Assembly: GCF_003234815.2 (NCBI RefSeq)
Contig: NZ_CP126279.1
Location: forward strand, 1,054,001 to 1,118,000
DNA from: Curtobacterium sp. MCBD17_035
GTDB lineage: Bacteria; Actinomycetota; Actinomycetes; Actinomycetales; Microbacteriaceae
Length of the DNA stretch: 64,000 nt
Direction: 5' to 3'
A program made the translations under genes and the position numbers. Under the pieces are notes generated by a model. It was not told where the DNA came from, ran no database searches, and saw nothing but the letters and a program-made list of their open reading frames with translations. This document shows positions 34,891 through 43,951 of the stretch, piece by piece. Every line of letters begins with the position of its first letter. Within the stretch, counting starts at the first letter, position 1.

Positions 34891-36683
34891 CGCGTGGCTC
34901 CTTCCTCGCGACGGTCTGTCGCTCCGGGGTCCCGGTGTACTCCGTCGTCGTCCGTGCCATCTGCGAGTGCGTCGCCAACGGCGCCGACGATCGCCGCGAA
35001 CGACACGGCGCCTGGGTCGGGGGAGCCGACGGCCTTGTCGCCGTGCGTCTTCGCGCGCCCGAGGTGCGGCACGAGGTCCGCGGTCGACGCCGCACCCTCC
35101 TCGGCAGCGGAGGCGGCGGCCGCCCACGCGGTCGCCAGGTCGTCGCCCGCCTCGACCCGCGCGGTGAGCGTGTCGGCGAACGGCACGAGCGCGTCCACCA
35201 TCGTCTTGTCACCGACGGCCGCTCCGCCCACCGACTGCACGGCCTCCCGGCCCTGGGCGACACCGGTCGCGACGGCGGTGGCGGTCGGCTGCGTCTCGTC
35301 GTCGAGCTCGCTCGCGAGGGTCCGCAGCAGCACGCCCCACAGCGCGCCCGAGGTGCCGCCCGCGCGGTCGGCCCAGCCCGCGCTCGCCCGGTGGAGGACC
35401 GTGGCGGCGCCGCCCTGGGCCTCCAGAGCGGCGGTCGCGGCGTCGAGTGCCGCGCTCGCGCCGCGCTGCATGCCGATGCCGTGGTCGCCGTCGCCGGCGA
35501 TCGAGTCGAGGCGACCCCAGTCGTCGACGTTGTCCTGGACCGTCGTCGCGACCGTGCGGAGCAGGTCGACGATGTGTGCCGCGGACTCGCGGGACTCCGC
35601 ACTGGAGGGCCGGATCGCGTCCTCCGTGTCGGCCTCCGCGGCCGTCGGTCCGGCGCTCACGAGGTCCTGCTGGACGCTGCCGCGACGGAACGCCGGGGTG
35701 TCGGCGGGCGCGGTCCACAGGCGCTCGAGCTCGTCGTCGAGCCAGAGCAGGGTCAGGGACGCACCGGCCATGTCGAAGCTCGTGCAGAACTCGCCCACCT
35801 GCGGGTCGACCACGGTGAGTCCGCGGTCCTGCAGCAGCCCGGCGATCGAGCGGTAGACGACGAACAGCTCCTCGACCTTGACCGACCCGAGCCCGTTGAG
35901 GATCGGGACCACCCGCGCGCCGTCGAGGTCGACGCCCTCGGGGATCTCCGCCTCGGCGAGGAGTCGCTCGACGAACAGCTCGGCGAGCCCCTCGGCGCTG
36001 GGGATGTCGGTCTCGTCGATGCCGGGCTCGCCGTGGATGCCGAGCCCGATCGCCATGCGTCCCTCGGGGACGTCGAACAGGGGTTCGTCGGCGCCGGGCA
36101 GCGTGCAGCCGCTGAACGCGACGCCCATCGACCGCGTCCGCTCGTTTGCCAGCACCGCCACGCGCTCGACGTCGTCGAGGTCCATGCCCTCGGCAGCGGC
36201 GGCCCCGGCCACCTTGAACACCGTGAGGTCGCCCGCGATGCCGCGACGCTTGCCGCGCTCGTCGCTCGACGCGCTGAAGATGTCGTCCGTCACGAGGACC
36301 GTGCGGCAGTCGATGCCGTCCGCCCGGACCGCGTCCTGCGCTGCCGTGAAGTTGAGGACGTCGCCGGCGTAGTTGCCGTAGCTGAGCAGGGCGCCCCGGC
36401 CATGCTCGCTCGCGCGGATCACCGACTCGACCTGGATCGACGACGGCGACGCGAACAGGTTGCCCATCGCCGCACCGTGCGCGAGCCCCGGACCGACGAG
36501 ACCGCCGAACGCCGGCCAGTGACCCGAACCGCCGCCGATGACCACGGCGACCTCGGGGTCCGGGCTCCTCGTGGATCGGGTGACACCGCCTCGGACCTGG
36601 CGAACTCGATCGCCGTTCGCGAGGACGAAGCCCTCGATCATCTCGTCGACGAACTGGGTGGGCTGGTTCCACAGACGCGTCAC
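34887..36683 (-). CDS. Dihydroxyacetone/erythrulose kinase (DhaK-DhaL fusion)
   Basis: This 598-residue ATP-dependent kinase fuses a DhaK domain (about 1-330) and a DhaL domain (about 390-580), as in Citrobacter-type enzymes. GLGIHGEPG carries the histidine that binds the ketose covalently. [15 protein letters not shown] carries the metal-binding aspartates of DhaL, and [13 protein letters not shown] follows. Relatives phosphorylate dihydroxyacetone, L- or D-erythrulose and related short ketoses. GTG 36683 follows GAAGGAG. It lies between a GntR regulator and an RpiB-like isomerase, favouring a C4 or branched ketose over dihydroxyacetone; this is inference. Confidence 0.88.
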   Translation of the reverse strand: MTRLWNQPTQFVDEMIEGFVLANGDRVRQVRGGVTRSTRSPDPEVAVVIGGGSGHWPAFGGLVGPGLAHGAAMGNLFASPSSIQVESVIRASEHGRGALLSYGNYAGDVLNFTAAQDAVRADGIDCRTVLVTDDIFSASSDERGKRRGIAGDLTVFKVAGAAAAEGMDLDDVERVAVLANERTRSMGVAFSGCTLPGADEPLFDVPEGRMAIGLGIHGEPGIDETDIPSAEGLAELFVERLLAEAEIPEGVDLDGARVVPILNGLGSVKVEELFVVYRSIAGLLQDRGLTVVDPQVGEFCTSFDMAGASLTLLWLDDELERLWTAPADTPAFRRGSVQQDLVSAGPTAAEADTEDAIRPSSAESRESAAHIVDLLRTVATTVQDNVDDWGRLDSIAGDGDHGIGMQRGASAALDAATAALEAQGGAATVLHRASAGWADRAGGTSGALWGVLLRTLASELDDETQPTATAVATGVAQGREAVQSVGGAAVGDKTMVDALVPFADTLTARVEAGDDLATAWAAAASAAEEGAASTADLVPHLGRAKTHGDKAVGSPDPGAVSFAAIVGAVGDALADGTDDDGVHRDPGATDRREEGATR

Positions 36684-36753
36684 GACACTCGCTCCTTCGT
36701 TGGACCGGACGTGGTGATCGGGATCCTAGCGACGTGGTCCGGGCGTCGCATGG

Positions 36754-37434
36754 TCATGACTCGTTCTCGGGATGGTCTTCGAGGAGCATCCCGTACGCAC
36801 CAAGCAGGTGCTGCTCGATGGCTGCAGCAGCTCGTGCGGGGTCACCGGTCGCGAGGACGTCGCGAACGGCCTTGTGCTCATCGTGACCGACTTCCAGGAA
36901 GTCGCGATGGGACGTGTTCCGGGCCTGGAGGAAGAACTCGACCTGACTCCGGATGAACTCCCACGAGCGCTTGAGGCGCTGGTGCTCGGCGGCTTCGTAG
37001 AGGAGATCGTGGAACGCCAAGTCGAGTTCGACCGCCTCGGTCGGGCTGTAGTCCGCCGTCACCTGCTGCATCCGATCGAGGATCACATCCATCGCGGCGA
37101 AGCGTGCGGGCGTCATACGGGTGGCGGCTCGCTCGATCGCCAGCCGTTCGAGCGCGAGTCGGAGCGAGTACACCTCGTCGATGTCCTGCCGCGTGAGCGT
37201 CACGACGAATGCGCCTCGGTGTCGACGGAGCTCGACGTAGCCCTCATTGGCCAGCTGGGAAAACGCTTCGCGCACGGGACCCCGGCTGACTCCGAGTGCC
37301 ACCGCGATCTCCGTCTCCTTGAGGTGTTGCCCCTGGACGAGGTCACCGCGGCTGATCATGTCGCGGAGCACGTCCACGACGCTCTGCGAGAGCGCGGGCT
37401 GCGCGACGGGGGCGTTGAGCCCTGGAAACGTCAT
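36754..37434 (-). CDS. GntR-family (FCD subfamily) transcriptional regulator
   Basis: This 226-residue repressor has an N-terminal winged helix (about 15-75) with LKETEIAVALGVSRGPVREAFSQL and a C-terminal FCD ligand domain. Histidine and aspartate metal ligands are expected from LDLAFHDLLYEAA and GHDEHKAV. It heads the kinase-isomerase operon with 70 bases between stop and kinase start. It is divergent from the sugar ABC transporter operon, with a matching ATTGT-AA-ACAAT palindrome in the gap. It probably represses both sides until a sugar or sugar acid binds. Confidence 0.93.
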   Translation of the reverse strand: MTFPGLNAPVAQPALSQSVVDVLRDMISRGDLVQGQHLKETEIAVALGVSRGPVREAFSQLANEGYVELRRHRGAFVVTLTRQDIDEVYSLRLALERLAIERAATRMTPARFAAMDVILDRMQQVTADYSPTEAVELDLAFHDLLYEAAEHQRLKRSWEFIRSQVEFFLQARNTSHRDFLEVGHDEHKAVRDVLATGDPARAAAAIEQHLLGAYGMLLEDHPENES

Positions 37435-37455
37435 CCGGGCCTCCTTCGAATCGAG

Positions 37456-37467
37456 ATTGTAAACAAT
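37456..37467. promoter_or_regulatory. GntR/FCD-type operator
   Basis: ATTGT-AA-ACAAT is a perfect dyad and fits the TNGT-N(0-3)-ACNA pattern of FCD regulators. It lies seven bases before the -35 of the plus-strand promoter and 22 bases from the divergent GntR start codon, so it can control both directions. Confidence 0.75.
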
Positions 37468-37473
37468 AAACCC

Positions 37474-37501
37474 TTGACAGTCAGCATTCGGCCGCTAGAT
37501 T
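37474..37501 (+). promoter_or_regulatory. Sigma-70-type promoter of the sugar transporter operon
   Basis: TTGACA (37474-37479) and TAGATT (37496-37501) are separated by 16 bases. This is the best-matching -35/-10 pair in the window. It drives the operon beginning with the solute-binding protein. Confidence 0.75.
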
Positions 37502-37784
37502 GACCGTAGCTCGTCGCCCACCAGGACACGCAGAAGTGACCACCGGGACCGCGACGATCATCTCGTGGCGTGCCCGACGTGCCATTTTTCGGCGCGCTCC
37601 GCGCCGTGCAGAGGGAGTCCCAGGCGGGACCGCCCAAACAGGAAGGTCAAGGATGACCGACACCCCGCTGTCGTGCCAACGGTTCCCTGGCCATCTCGTG
37701 GTTCCGCCTCGGTCGACCTCCCACGATCGAGATGACGTGTGGCTGACGACGACGTCGACGAGCTACAACCGAAAGGGAATCACA
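37502..37784 (+). other. Long 5-prime leader of the solute-binding protein mRNA
   Basis: About 275 bases separate promoter and start codon. A small perfect hairpin, GGCGCG-CTC-CGCGCC (37591-37605), follows a T-run. An in-frame ATG at 37652 behind AGGAAGG would extend the protein by 44 residues and bury the signal peptide, so it is more likely unused or a decoy. No known riboswitch class was recognised. Confidence 0.4.
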
Positions 37785-39122
37785 GTGCACAAGAAATCGT
37801 TCCTGGCGGTGCTGGCAGCGGCTGGCCTCGTCGCGGTGAGCGCCCTGGGCTTCTCGGGTCCGGCGAATGCCGCCGGTCGCTCCTGCGCCAACAAGATCGT
37901 GGATCCCGCGGCGCCGGTGGTCACCCTGTGGGCCTGGTCACCGACCGCGTCCGTCGCGGTCGACCAGTTCAACAAGGCGCACAAGGACGTGCAGATCTGC
38001 TGGACGAATGCCGGTGCGGGCTCCGCCGAGTACGACAAGTTCTCGACGGCCATCGCGGCGAAGAAGGGCGCTCCTGACGTCATCATGCTCGAGACCGAGC
38101 AGTTGCCGAGCTTCGAGATCAAGAACGCGCTCGTCGATCTCAGCAAGTACGGGGCGAACAAGGTGAAGCGCCAGTTCTCGGCCGGAACCCTGAAGGACAT
38201 CTCGCAGAACGGCGACATCTACGCGATCCCGGACGACGGCGGGCCGGTTGCCATGATGTACAACAAGCAGATCTTCGACAAGTACGACCTCACGGTGCCG
38301 AAGACCTGGGCGGAGTACCAGTCGGCGGCGGAGAAGCTCAAGGCCGCGGGGGGACCGGCCTTCGGCGACTGGCCGAGCGACACCCCCGCGTTCACACAGG
38401 CGATGTTCAATCAAGCCGCCGGCTCGACTGCGAAGCAGAGCTTCAGCTACAACATCAAGAACAAGGCCGCGCTCGGTGTGAAGATCAACAGTGCGGCCAA
38501 CAAGAAGGTGCTCCGCTACTGGTCGAACCTCGTCGACAAGGGACTCATCACCACCGTCGGCCAGCAGACCACCGACTTCACGACCAAACTGTCGAAGAAC
38601 CAACTCGCCACGATGATCGCCCCCTCTTGGGAGCCCGGCCACCTCGGTACGTTCGGCATCCCGACCGGTGATGACGCTCCCTGGCGGCTGGCACCGCTTC
38701 CGCAGTGGAGTGCCAACAAGTCGGTGCAGGTGAACTGGGGCGGGTCCACCTACGCAGTGACGTCGCAGTCCAAGACCCCGAAGCTCGCCGCCGAGGTTGC
38801 GATCAAGCTGTTCGGGAACGAGAACCAGACCACGATCGGGGCACACTTCCCGATGCACTTGAAGGCGCAGAAGGCGGATTGGTTCGTGAACGCGTCGGAC
38901 CCCTTCTTCGGCGGCCAGAAGTCCAACAGGGACGTCTGGATCCCCGCAGCCAAGGGTTACAAGGGCACCGTCTACAGCCCGTTCCAGAACTACTACTACA
39001 CGCAGCTGCAGTCCCAGCTCACCAAGACCAACTCCGGGTCGTCGACCAGCAAGGCACTGAACTCGCTGCAGGCGACCATCACGAAGTACGCGACCTCGCA
39101 GGACTTCTCCTTGAAGAAGTAG
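37785..39122 (+). CDS. Carbohydrate ABC transporter solute-binding protein
   Basis: This 445-residue family 1-type binding protein has a signal peptide with basic start (HKKSFL), hydrophobic core and cleavage near GPANAAG. The mature part contains the usual IMLETEQLPSF, YAIPDDGGPVAMMYNKQIFDKY and WEPGHLGTFG segments. No lipobox cysteine is seen, unusual for a Gram-positive binding protein that should be membrane-tethered. GTG 37785 follows GAAAGGGA. It is first in an operon with two permeases; no ATPase gene is present, so a shared MsiK-like ATPase is expected elsewhere. Confidence 0.92.
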   Translation: MHKKSFLAVLAAAGLVAVSALGFSGPANAAGRSCANKIVDPAAPVVTLWAWSPTASVAVDQFNKAHKDVQICWTNAGAGSAEYDKFSTAIAAKKGAPDVIMLETEQLPSFEIKNALVDLSKYGANKVKRQFSAGTLKDISQNGDIYAIPDDGGPVAMMYNKQIFDKYDLTVPKTWAEYQSAAEKLKAAGGPAFGDWPSDTPAFTQAMFNQAAGSTAKQSFSYNIKNKAALGVKINSAANKKVLRYWSNLVDKGLITTVGQQTTDFTTKLSKNQLATMIAPSWEPGHLGTFGIPTGDDAPWRLAPLPQWSANKSVQVNWGGSTYAVTSQSKTPKLAAEVAIKLFGNENQTTIGAHFPMHLKAQKADWFVNASDPFFGGQKSNRDVWIPAAKGYKGTVYSPFQNYYYTQLQSQLTKTNSGSSTSKALNSLQATITKYATSQDFSLKK

Positions 39123-39212
39123 TCGGGGCGCACCCGCCGGCGAGAGCGCGTTCCGCGCCATGCATGCTGGCGCCTCCGCCGGCAGAACGCCGCGACGAGC
39201 GGTACCACCCTT

Positions 39213-39249
39213 CCGGAGCTCTCGGACACCACATCCCCGAGAGCTCCGG
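39213..39249 (+). terminator. Intra-operon hairpin after the binding protein
   Basis: CCGGAGCTCTCGG (39213-39225) and CCGAGAGCTCCGG (39237-39249) form a perfect 13-base stem with an 11-base loop between the binding-protein and permease genes. Such hairpins stabilise the abundant binding-protein mRNA and reduce readthrough to permeases. There is no T-run. Confidence 0.75.
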
Positions 39250-39318
39250 ATCGGGATCCATCGGACCGGGTGCGCGAGCCGCCGTGTCCGGCATCAACGA
39301 ACAGACGAGGACAGTCGA

Positions 39319-40269
39319 ATGAGTGGCGCTGAGTCTTCGGTGGCAACGACGCCAGCGAAACAGAGAAACACGATCGTGCGTGCCCGGCGGGGTGGAGTGA
39401 GGAGGCGACAAGGGCTCGGATGGTTGTTCATCGCACCGTTCGGTGTCGTCTTCGTCGTCTTCCTGATCGTCCCGCTCGGGTACGCCTTCTACCAGAGCCT
39501 GTTCAGCCAGAGCCTGGTCGCCGGCACCAGCTTCGCGGGATTGAGCAACTACGTGAAGGCCTTCACCGACCCGGACTTCCTGGGCGGAGCTGTCTTCGTC
39601 GTCGTCTTCTCGGTCGTGCTCATCCCCATCCAGATGGCGATCTCACTCGCCGCTGCGCTGGTGCTCGACACGCTCACGACCAAACTGGCTCGGTTCTCAC
39701 GGCTGATGATCTTCGTCCCGTACGCGATCCCCGCCGTGGTCGGCGCCCTCATGTGGGGCTTCCTGTACAGCCCGAGCTTCGGGCCGTTGAGCGACCTGTT
39801 CGCGCTGTTCCACACGTCGGCGCCCAACCTCTTGAGCTCGCACAACATCTTCGGCGGCCTGCTCAACGTGGTGGTCTGGCAGTGGGTCGGCTACTACATG
39901 ATCATCATCTACGCGGCACTCCAGGGCATCGACCCCAGCCTGTACGAGGCGGCTCGGCTCGACGGGGCGAGCGCGCGTCAGATCGCGTTGCGGGTCAAGG
40001 TCCCGCTCGTCACATCGGCGCTCGTGCTGATCCTCGTGTTCGCGCTCATCGGCACGCTCCAGTTCTTCACCGAGCCCACCGTGCTCACGCCGCAGGCGAA
40101 CGGCTCGATCGGACCGGCGTTCACGCCGAACATCTACGCCTACAACCTGGCGTTCAAGTTCTCCCAGATCAACTACGCGTCGGCGGTCTCGTTCGCCCTG
40201 GGGATCATCGTGTTCATCGGGGTCTACATCTTCCTGTTCCTGACCCGTAAGAAGGGGAGTTTCCTCTGA
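39319..40269 (+). CDS. Carbohydrate ABC transporter permease (MalF/UgpA-like)
   Basis: This 316-residue permease has six predicted membrane helices and the cytoplasmic coupling motif YEAARLDGASARQIALRVKVPL (EAA loop, near residues 210-230). The N-terminal tail of about 35 residues is basic. It pairs with the next permease to form the channel for the sugar delivered by the binding protein. The stop overlaps the next ATG. Confidence 0.93.
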   Translation: MSGAESSVATTPAKQRNTIVRARRGGVRRRQGLGWLFIAPFGVVFVVFLIVPLGYAFYQSLFSQSLVAGTSFAGLSNYVKAFTDPDFLGGAVFVVVFSVVLIPIQMAISLAAALVLDTLTTKLARFSRLMIFVPYAIPAVVGALMWGFLYSPSFGPLSDLFALFHTSAPNLLSSHNIFGGLLNVVVWQWVGYYMIIIYAALQGIDPSLYEAARLDGASARQIALRVKVPLVTSALVLILVFALIGTLQFFTEPTVLTPQANGSIGPAFTPNIYAYNLAFKFSQINYASAVSFALGIIVFIGVYIFLFLTRKKGSFL

Positions 40270-41168
40270 TGGCAACGACCGCACCCGCGCGAGCGAAGAC
40301 GTCGAACCGGGCCTCGGCGCCGTCGAGCAAGGGCCGAGGCGCGAAGAAGCCGAGGAACGTCGCGGCCCACGTGTTCCTCGTGGTCCTCGTCGTGTACTTC
40401 CTGCTCCCCATCTGGTGGCTGTTCGTCGCCAGCACCAAGGACGCGCACGGACTGTTCAACCCGTCCGCCGGCGCGCTGTGGTTCGACAAGACCTTCGCGC
40501 TGTTCCAGAACATCGGCATGCTCTTCAGCTACAGCCACGGCATCTACCTCCGATGGCTCGGGAACTCGTTCCTGTACGCACTCAGCGGTGGCGTGGGGTC
40601 GACCGTCCTCGCGATCCTCGCGGGCTACGGATTCGCCAAGTTCGACTTCCGAGGGCGCAACCTCAGCTTCGCGATCCTGCTCGGTTCCGTGATGGTGCCG
40701 CTCACGGCGCTCGTGATCCCGACGTTCGTGCTCTTCTCGCAGATCAACCTCACCGACACGATCTGGGCAGTGATCCTGCCGTCGCTGCTCAACCCGTTCG
40801 GCGTGTACCTGATGCGGGTCTACGCCGCGGACGCCGTCCCGGACGAGATGCTCGAGGCTGCGCGTATCGACGGCGCGGGAGAACTCCGGACGTTCTTCCA
40901 GGTGGCGCTCCCGCTGATGCGCCCGGCGATCGTCACGGTGCTGCTGCTCTCGATCGTGGCCACCTGGAACAACTACTTCCTCCCGCTCGCGGTGCTGTCG
41001 AACAACAAGCTCTACCCCGTGACCGTGGGCCTGGGGCTGTGGAACGGCCTCGCCTCGGCCAACAGCGGAACGGGGACCGACTCGCTCTGGAGCATCATCG
41101 TCGTCGGTTCCTTCATCTCCGTCATCCCGCTGATCATCGCGTTCCTGACCATGCAGCGGTACTGGTAG
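40269..41168 (+). CDS. Carbohydrate ABC transporter permease (MalG/UgpE-like)
   Basis: This 299-residue permease has an N-terminal basic stretch, six helices and the EAA loop LEAARIDGAGELRTFFQVALP. It shares one base with the preceding permease stop (TGATG), which implies translational coupling. It belongs to the GntR-controlled operon. Confidence 0.93.
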   Translation: MATTAPARAKTSNRASAPSSKGRGAKKPRNVAAHVFLVVLVVYFLLPIWWLFVASTKDAHGLFNPSAGALWFDKTFALFQNIGMLFSYSHGIYLRWLGNSFLYALSGGVGSTVLAILAGYGFAKFDFRGRNLSFAILLGSVMVPLTALVIPTFVLFSQINLTDTIWAVILPSLLNPFGVYLMRVYAADAVPDEMLEAARIDGAGELRTFFQVALPLMRPAIVTVLLLSIVATWNNYFLPLAVLSNNKLYPVTVGLGLWNGLASANSGTGTDSLWSIIVVGSFISVIPLIIAFLTMQRYW

Positions 41169-41243
41169 GGCGGGTTGGCGATCGGCAGCCTCAAGTAGCT
41201 CCTCCCTCCTCCGAACATCAACAGCACCACGAAAGGTTCGACA

Positions 41244-43004
41244 ATGACGTCCACGACCGACACCGAGCAGGGCACCGGCCAGCAGAACGCCAAGAACCCC
41301 GGCATCGCCGTCAGCACCGTCTTTCCAACTGCCGGTGGCCACGACCCAGCAGCGCCACACGTGCGCAGCGCGACAGTCAGGGTCGACGCTGCCAGCACAG
41401 GCACCGCGATCACGCCGATCTGGGCCAGCCTCGGGTACGACGAGATCAACTGGACTTACACACCGACGGGCAAGCGCCTGCTGCGGACCATCGGCGACTT
41501 CTCGCCGACCGCGTTCCACGTACGACCCCACTACATCTTCATCAGCGGAACCGGATTCGGTCTCCCACACCAGGGCAGCGGCAACGTCTACCACGAGGAC
41601 GAGACCGGCACCCCGTTCTACGACTTCACGATCGCCGACCAGACCTACGACGCCATCGTGGAGGCTGGCCATCACGTGTTGGTGGAGCTCGGGTTCACGC
41701 CGCGCGACCTGGTGCCCGACCACGCCCACACCGAGCTCACGCTCACCGAGAGTCCCACCGTGTACAGCGCGTACGAAGCCGGGCAGTGGGGGTACCCGCC
41801 CAAGGACTACGACAAGTGGGCCGGACTCGTGACCGCCCTCGCTGAACACGTCCTCGAGCGGTACGGCGAGGACGAGGTGTCGACCTGGCTCTGGGAACTC
41901 TGGAACGAGCCCGACATCTTCTACTGGCGCGGTACGCCCGAGGAGTTCGACCGTCTGTACGAGGTGACCGCGGCAGCCGTCCGCCGTGTGCTGCCGACTG
42001 CGAAGGTCGGAGGCCCCACCGTCACCGGGGGACCGGACGGGACCGGCTTCATGCGGCAGTTCCTGGCCTACGCGGACGAGCGGGACCTCCCGATCGACTT
42101 CGTCTCGTTCCACACCAAGGGGTCGCACTTCACCCCCTGGCGGACGTACGGTCCGACGGGCGGTGAAGCGCCGGTCAAGGAGTCGCCGATGACGACCAAG
42201 ATGTTGTTCGAGATCCGGAGCCTCCTGCGCGTCATGGCGGAGTTCCCGCGGTACGCCGACGTACCCGCGATCGTGGACGAGTGCGACGCGGGTGTGCCCG
42301 CGCACTGGGGCGTCTACGACAACTCGAACTTCGGGTTCCAGAACACGGAGTACTACCCCGTGTTCCAAGCCAACCTCATGAAGAAGATCCTCGACCTCAA
42401 CGAGACCGAGGTGGCCTCGGTCCGCGAGGCCACCACCTGGAGCTTCTACTTCGAGGGTGAGCGCTACTTCGAGGGAACGCGTGCGCTCATGACGGCCGGG
42501 GAAGTCGAGAAGCCGTTCCTCAACGCCTACCGCCTCTTCGCGAAGCTGGGTGGGACCCGGATCGCCGCCGCGTCGGACGCAGCCTGGGACGTGAGGGAGC
42601 TCGACACCACGGCTCCTGCGAGCCCCCCGGAAGAGGTGGACGTCCTGGCCACACGCGCCGATGACGGCGAGGTCGCCGTGCTCGTGTACCGACACACCGA
42701 CGACCAGTACCAGTCCGATGACGTCGCGGCCTCGGTCACGGTGGACGTCTCCGGCCTGGCCGCGTCCGAGTACCGTCTGGAGCACTTCCGGATCGACGCC
42801 GAACACAGCAACGCCCACACGGTCTGGAAGGAGCTCGGTTCGCCCCAGGACCCCACTGAGGAGCAGCTGTCCGCGATCCACGCGCGGATGGGTCTCGAGC
42901 GCCTCGAGGACGAGCGGTCCCTCGACGTCGCGGACGGCGCAGCGAGGATCACGATCGAACTCCCGCTCGAGTCCGTATCGCTGCTCGTCCTGAGCCCGCG
43001 ATGA
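41244..43004 (+). CDS. Glycoside hydrolase family 39 (beta-xylosidase/iduronidase-type)
   Basis: This 586-residue intracellular enzyme has no signal peptide. The GH39 acid/base glutamate is in LWELWNEPDIFYW (about 216-228) and the nucleophile glutamate in AIVDECDAGVP (about 344-354). A C-terminal beta-rich domain follows. GH39 members hydrolyse beta-xylosides, alpha-L-iduronides and other glycosides, retaining configuration. The position after an importer shows that a short glycoside is taken up intact and cut inside. RBS GAAAGG precedes ATG 41244. The exact sugar is unknown; xylose release is the default guess. Confidence 0.85.
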   Translation: MTSTTDTEQGTGQQNAKNPGIAVSTVFPTAGGHDPAAPHVRSATVRVDAASTGTAITPIWASLGYDEINWTYTPTGKRLLRTIGDFSPTAFHVRPHYIFISGTGFGLPHQGSGNVYHEDETGTPFYDFTIADQTYDAIVEAGHHVLVELGFTPRDLVPDHAHTELTLTESPTVYSAYEAGQWGYPPKDYDKWAGLVTALAEHVLERYGEDEVSTWLWELWNEPDIFYWRGTPEEFDRLYEVTAAAVRRVLPTAKVGGPTVTGGPDGTGFMRQFLAYADERDLPIDFVSFHTKGSHFTPWRTYGPTGGEAPVKESPMTTKMLFEIRSLLRVMAEFPRYADVPAIVDECDAGVPAHWGVYDNSNFGFQNTEYYPVFQANLMKKILDLNETEVASVREATTWSFYFEGERYFEGTRALMTAGEVEKPFLNAYRLFAKLGGTRIAAASDAAWDVRELDTTAPASPPEEVDVLATRADDGEVAVLVYRHTDDQYQSDDVAASVTVDVSGLAASEYRLEHFRIDAEHSNAHTVWKELGSPQDPTEEQLSAIHARMGLERLEDERSLDVADGAARITIELPLESVSLLVLSPR

Positions 43005-43038
43005 CGACGCACCCGTTCTGCCGACCCTGGAGGCGCGC

Positions 43039-43875
43039 ATGACCGTTCCGACCATCGCCCTGAACAACGGCGTCGACGTGCCCCAGGTCGGGTACGGCGT
43101 GTTCCAGATACCCCCCGACGGCGCACAGGAGGCGGTCGAGGCGGCGCTCGAGGCCGGGTACCGTCACATCGACACGGCAGCCGCCTACAACAACGAGAGC
43201 GGTGTCGGTGCGGGGATCCGCGCGAGCGGTGTCCCTCGCGAGCAGGTATTCGTCACCACCAAGCTCCGCAACGGCGAGCAGGGCGCCGACAGCACGCGCC
43301 GAGCGTTCGCTGCGAGCATCGAGCGCCTCGGCCTCGACTTCGTGGATCTCTACCTCATCCACTGGCCGTCTCCGGCGCGGGACGCCTACGTGGCGAGTTG
43401 GAAGGCGATGGAGCAGCTGTACCGCGACGGCGCGGTGCGCGCGATCGGGGTCTCGAACTTCCTCGTCCCGCACCTCGAGCGGCTACTGGACGAGACCGAG
43501 ATCGTGCCGGCGGTCGATCAGATCGAGATCCATCCGTCGTTTCAGCAGCGCGAGTTGGTCGAGTACGCCCGGTCGAAGGGCATCGCGATCGAGGCCTACT
43601 CACCGCTCGGGCAGGGTGCAGCCCTCCGGCACGGGACGATCGTGGCGATCGCGGAGCAGCACGGGGTGACGCCGGCGCAGGTCGTCCTGCGGTGGCACCT
43701 GCAGCGCGGCAACATCGTCATCCCCAAGTCCGCCGACCCCGGGCGGATGCGGACGAACCTCAACGTCTTCGGCTTCGACCTGACCGAGGACGAGGTCGCG
43801 GATCTCGACGCGCTCGAGGCGGGAGCGCGCGTCGGCGGGGACCCCGCCGTGTTCGAGATCTCCCAGATCCGCTGA
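43039..43875 (+). CDS. Aldo-keto reductase
   Basis: This 278-residue AKR has the full catalytic tetrad: Asp in HIDTAAAY, Tyr in the same motif, Lys in VTTKLRNG and His in LIHWPSP. AIGVSNF and VIPKSADPGRMRTNL (NADPH pyrophosphate site) are also present. It reduces an aldehyde or ketone, plausibly the sugar freed by the GH39 enzyme. RBS CTGGAGG precedes the ATG. Confidence 0.9.
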   Translation: MTVPTIALNNGVDVPQVGYGVFQIPPDGAQEAVEAALEAGYRHIDTAAAYNNESGVGAGIRASGVPREQVFVTTKLRNGEQGADSTRRAFAASIERLGLDFVDLYLIHWPSPARDAYVASWKAMEQLYRDGAVRAIGVSNFLVPHLERLLDETEIVPAVDQIEIHPSFQQRELVEYARSKGIAIEAYSPLGQGAALRHGTIVAIAEQHGVTPAQVVLRWHLQRGNIVIPKSADPGRMRTNLNVFGFDLTEDEVADLDALEAGARVGGDPAVFEISQIR

Positions 43876-43951
43876 GCACGGAGGGCGTCCTCCCGTCCGT
43901 CGTCCAGGTGCCGCCGACGCGGGCCTGACCATCACCACGAAAAGAGAGAAC

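Noticed and set aside
37591-37605. Hairpin in the 5-prime leader as a transcription terminator or riboswitch
   Set aside because: The stem is six bases with no T-run after it, and no conserved riboswitch core is visible.
37652-37784. N-terminal extension of the solute-binding protein from ATG 37652
   Set aside because: It would place 44 residues before the signal peptide; the GTG at 37785 has a good ribosome site and gives a normal signal sequence.
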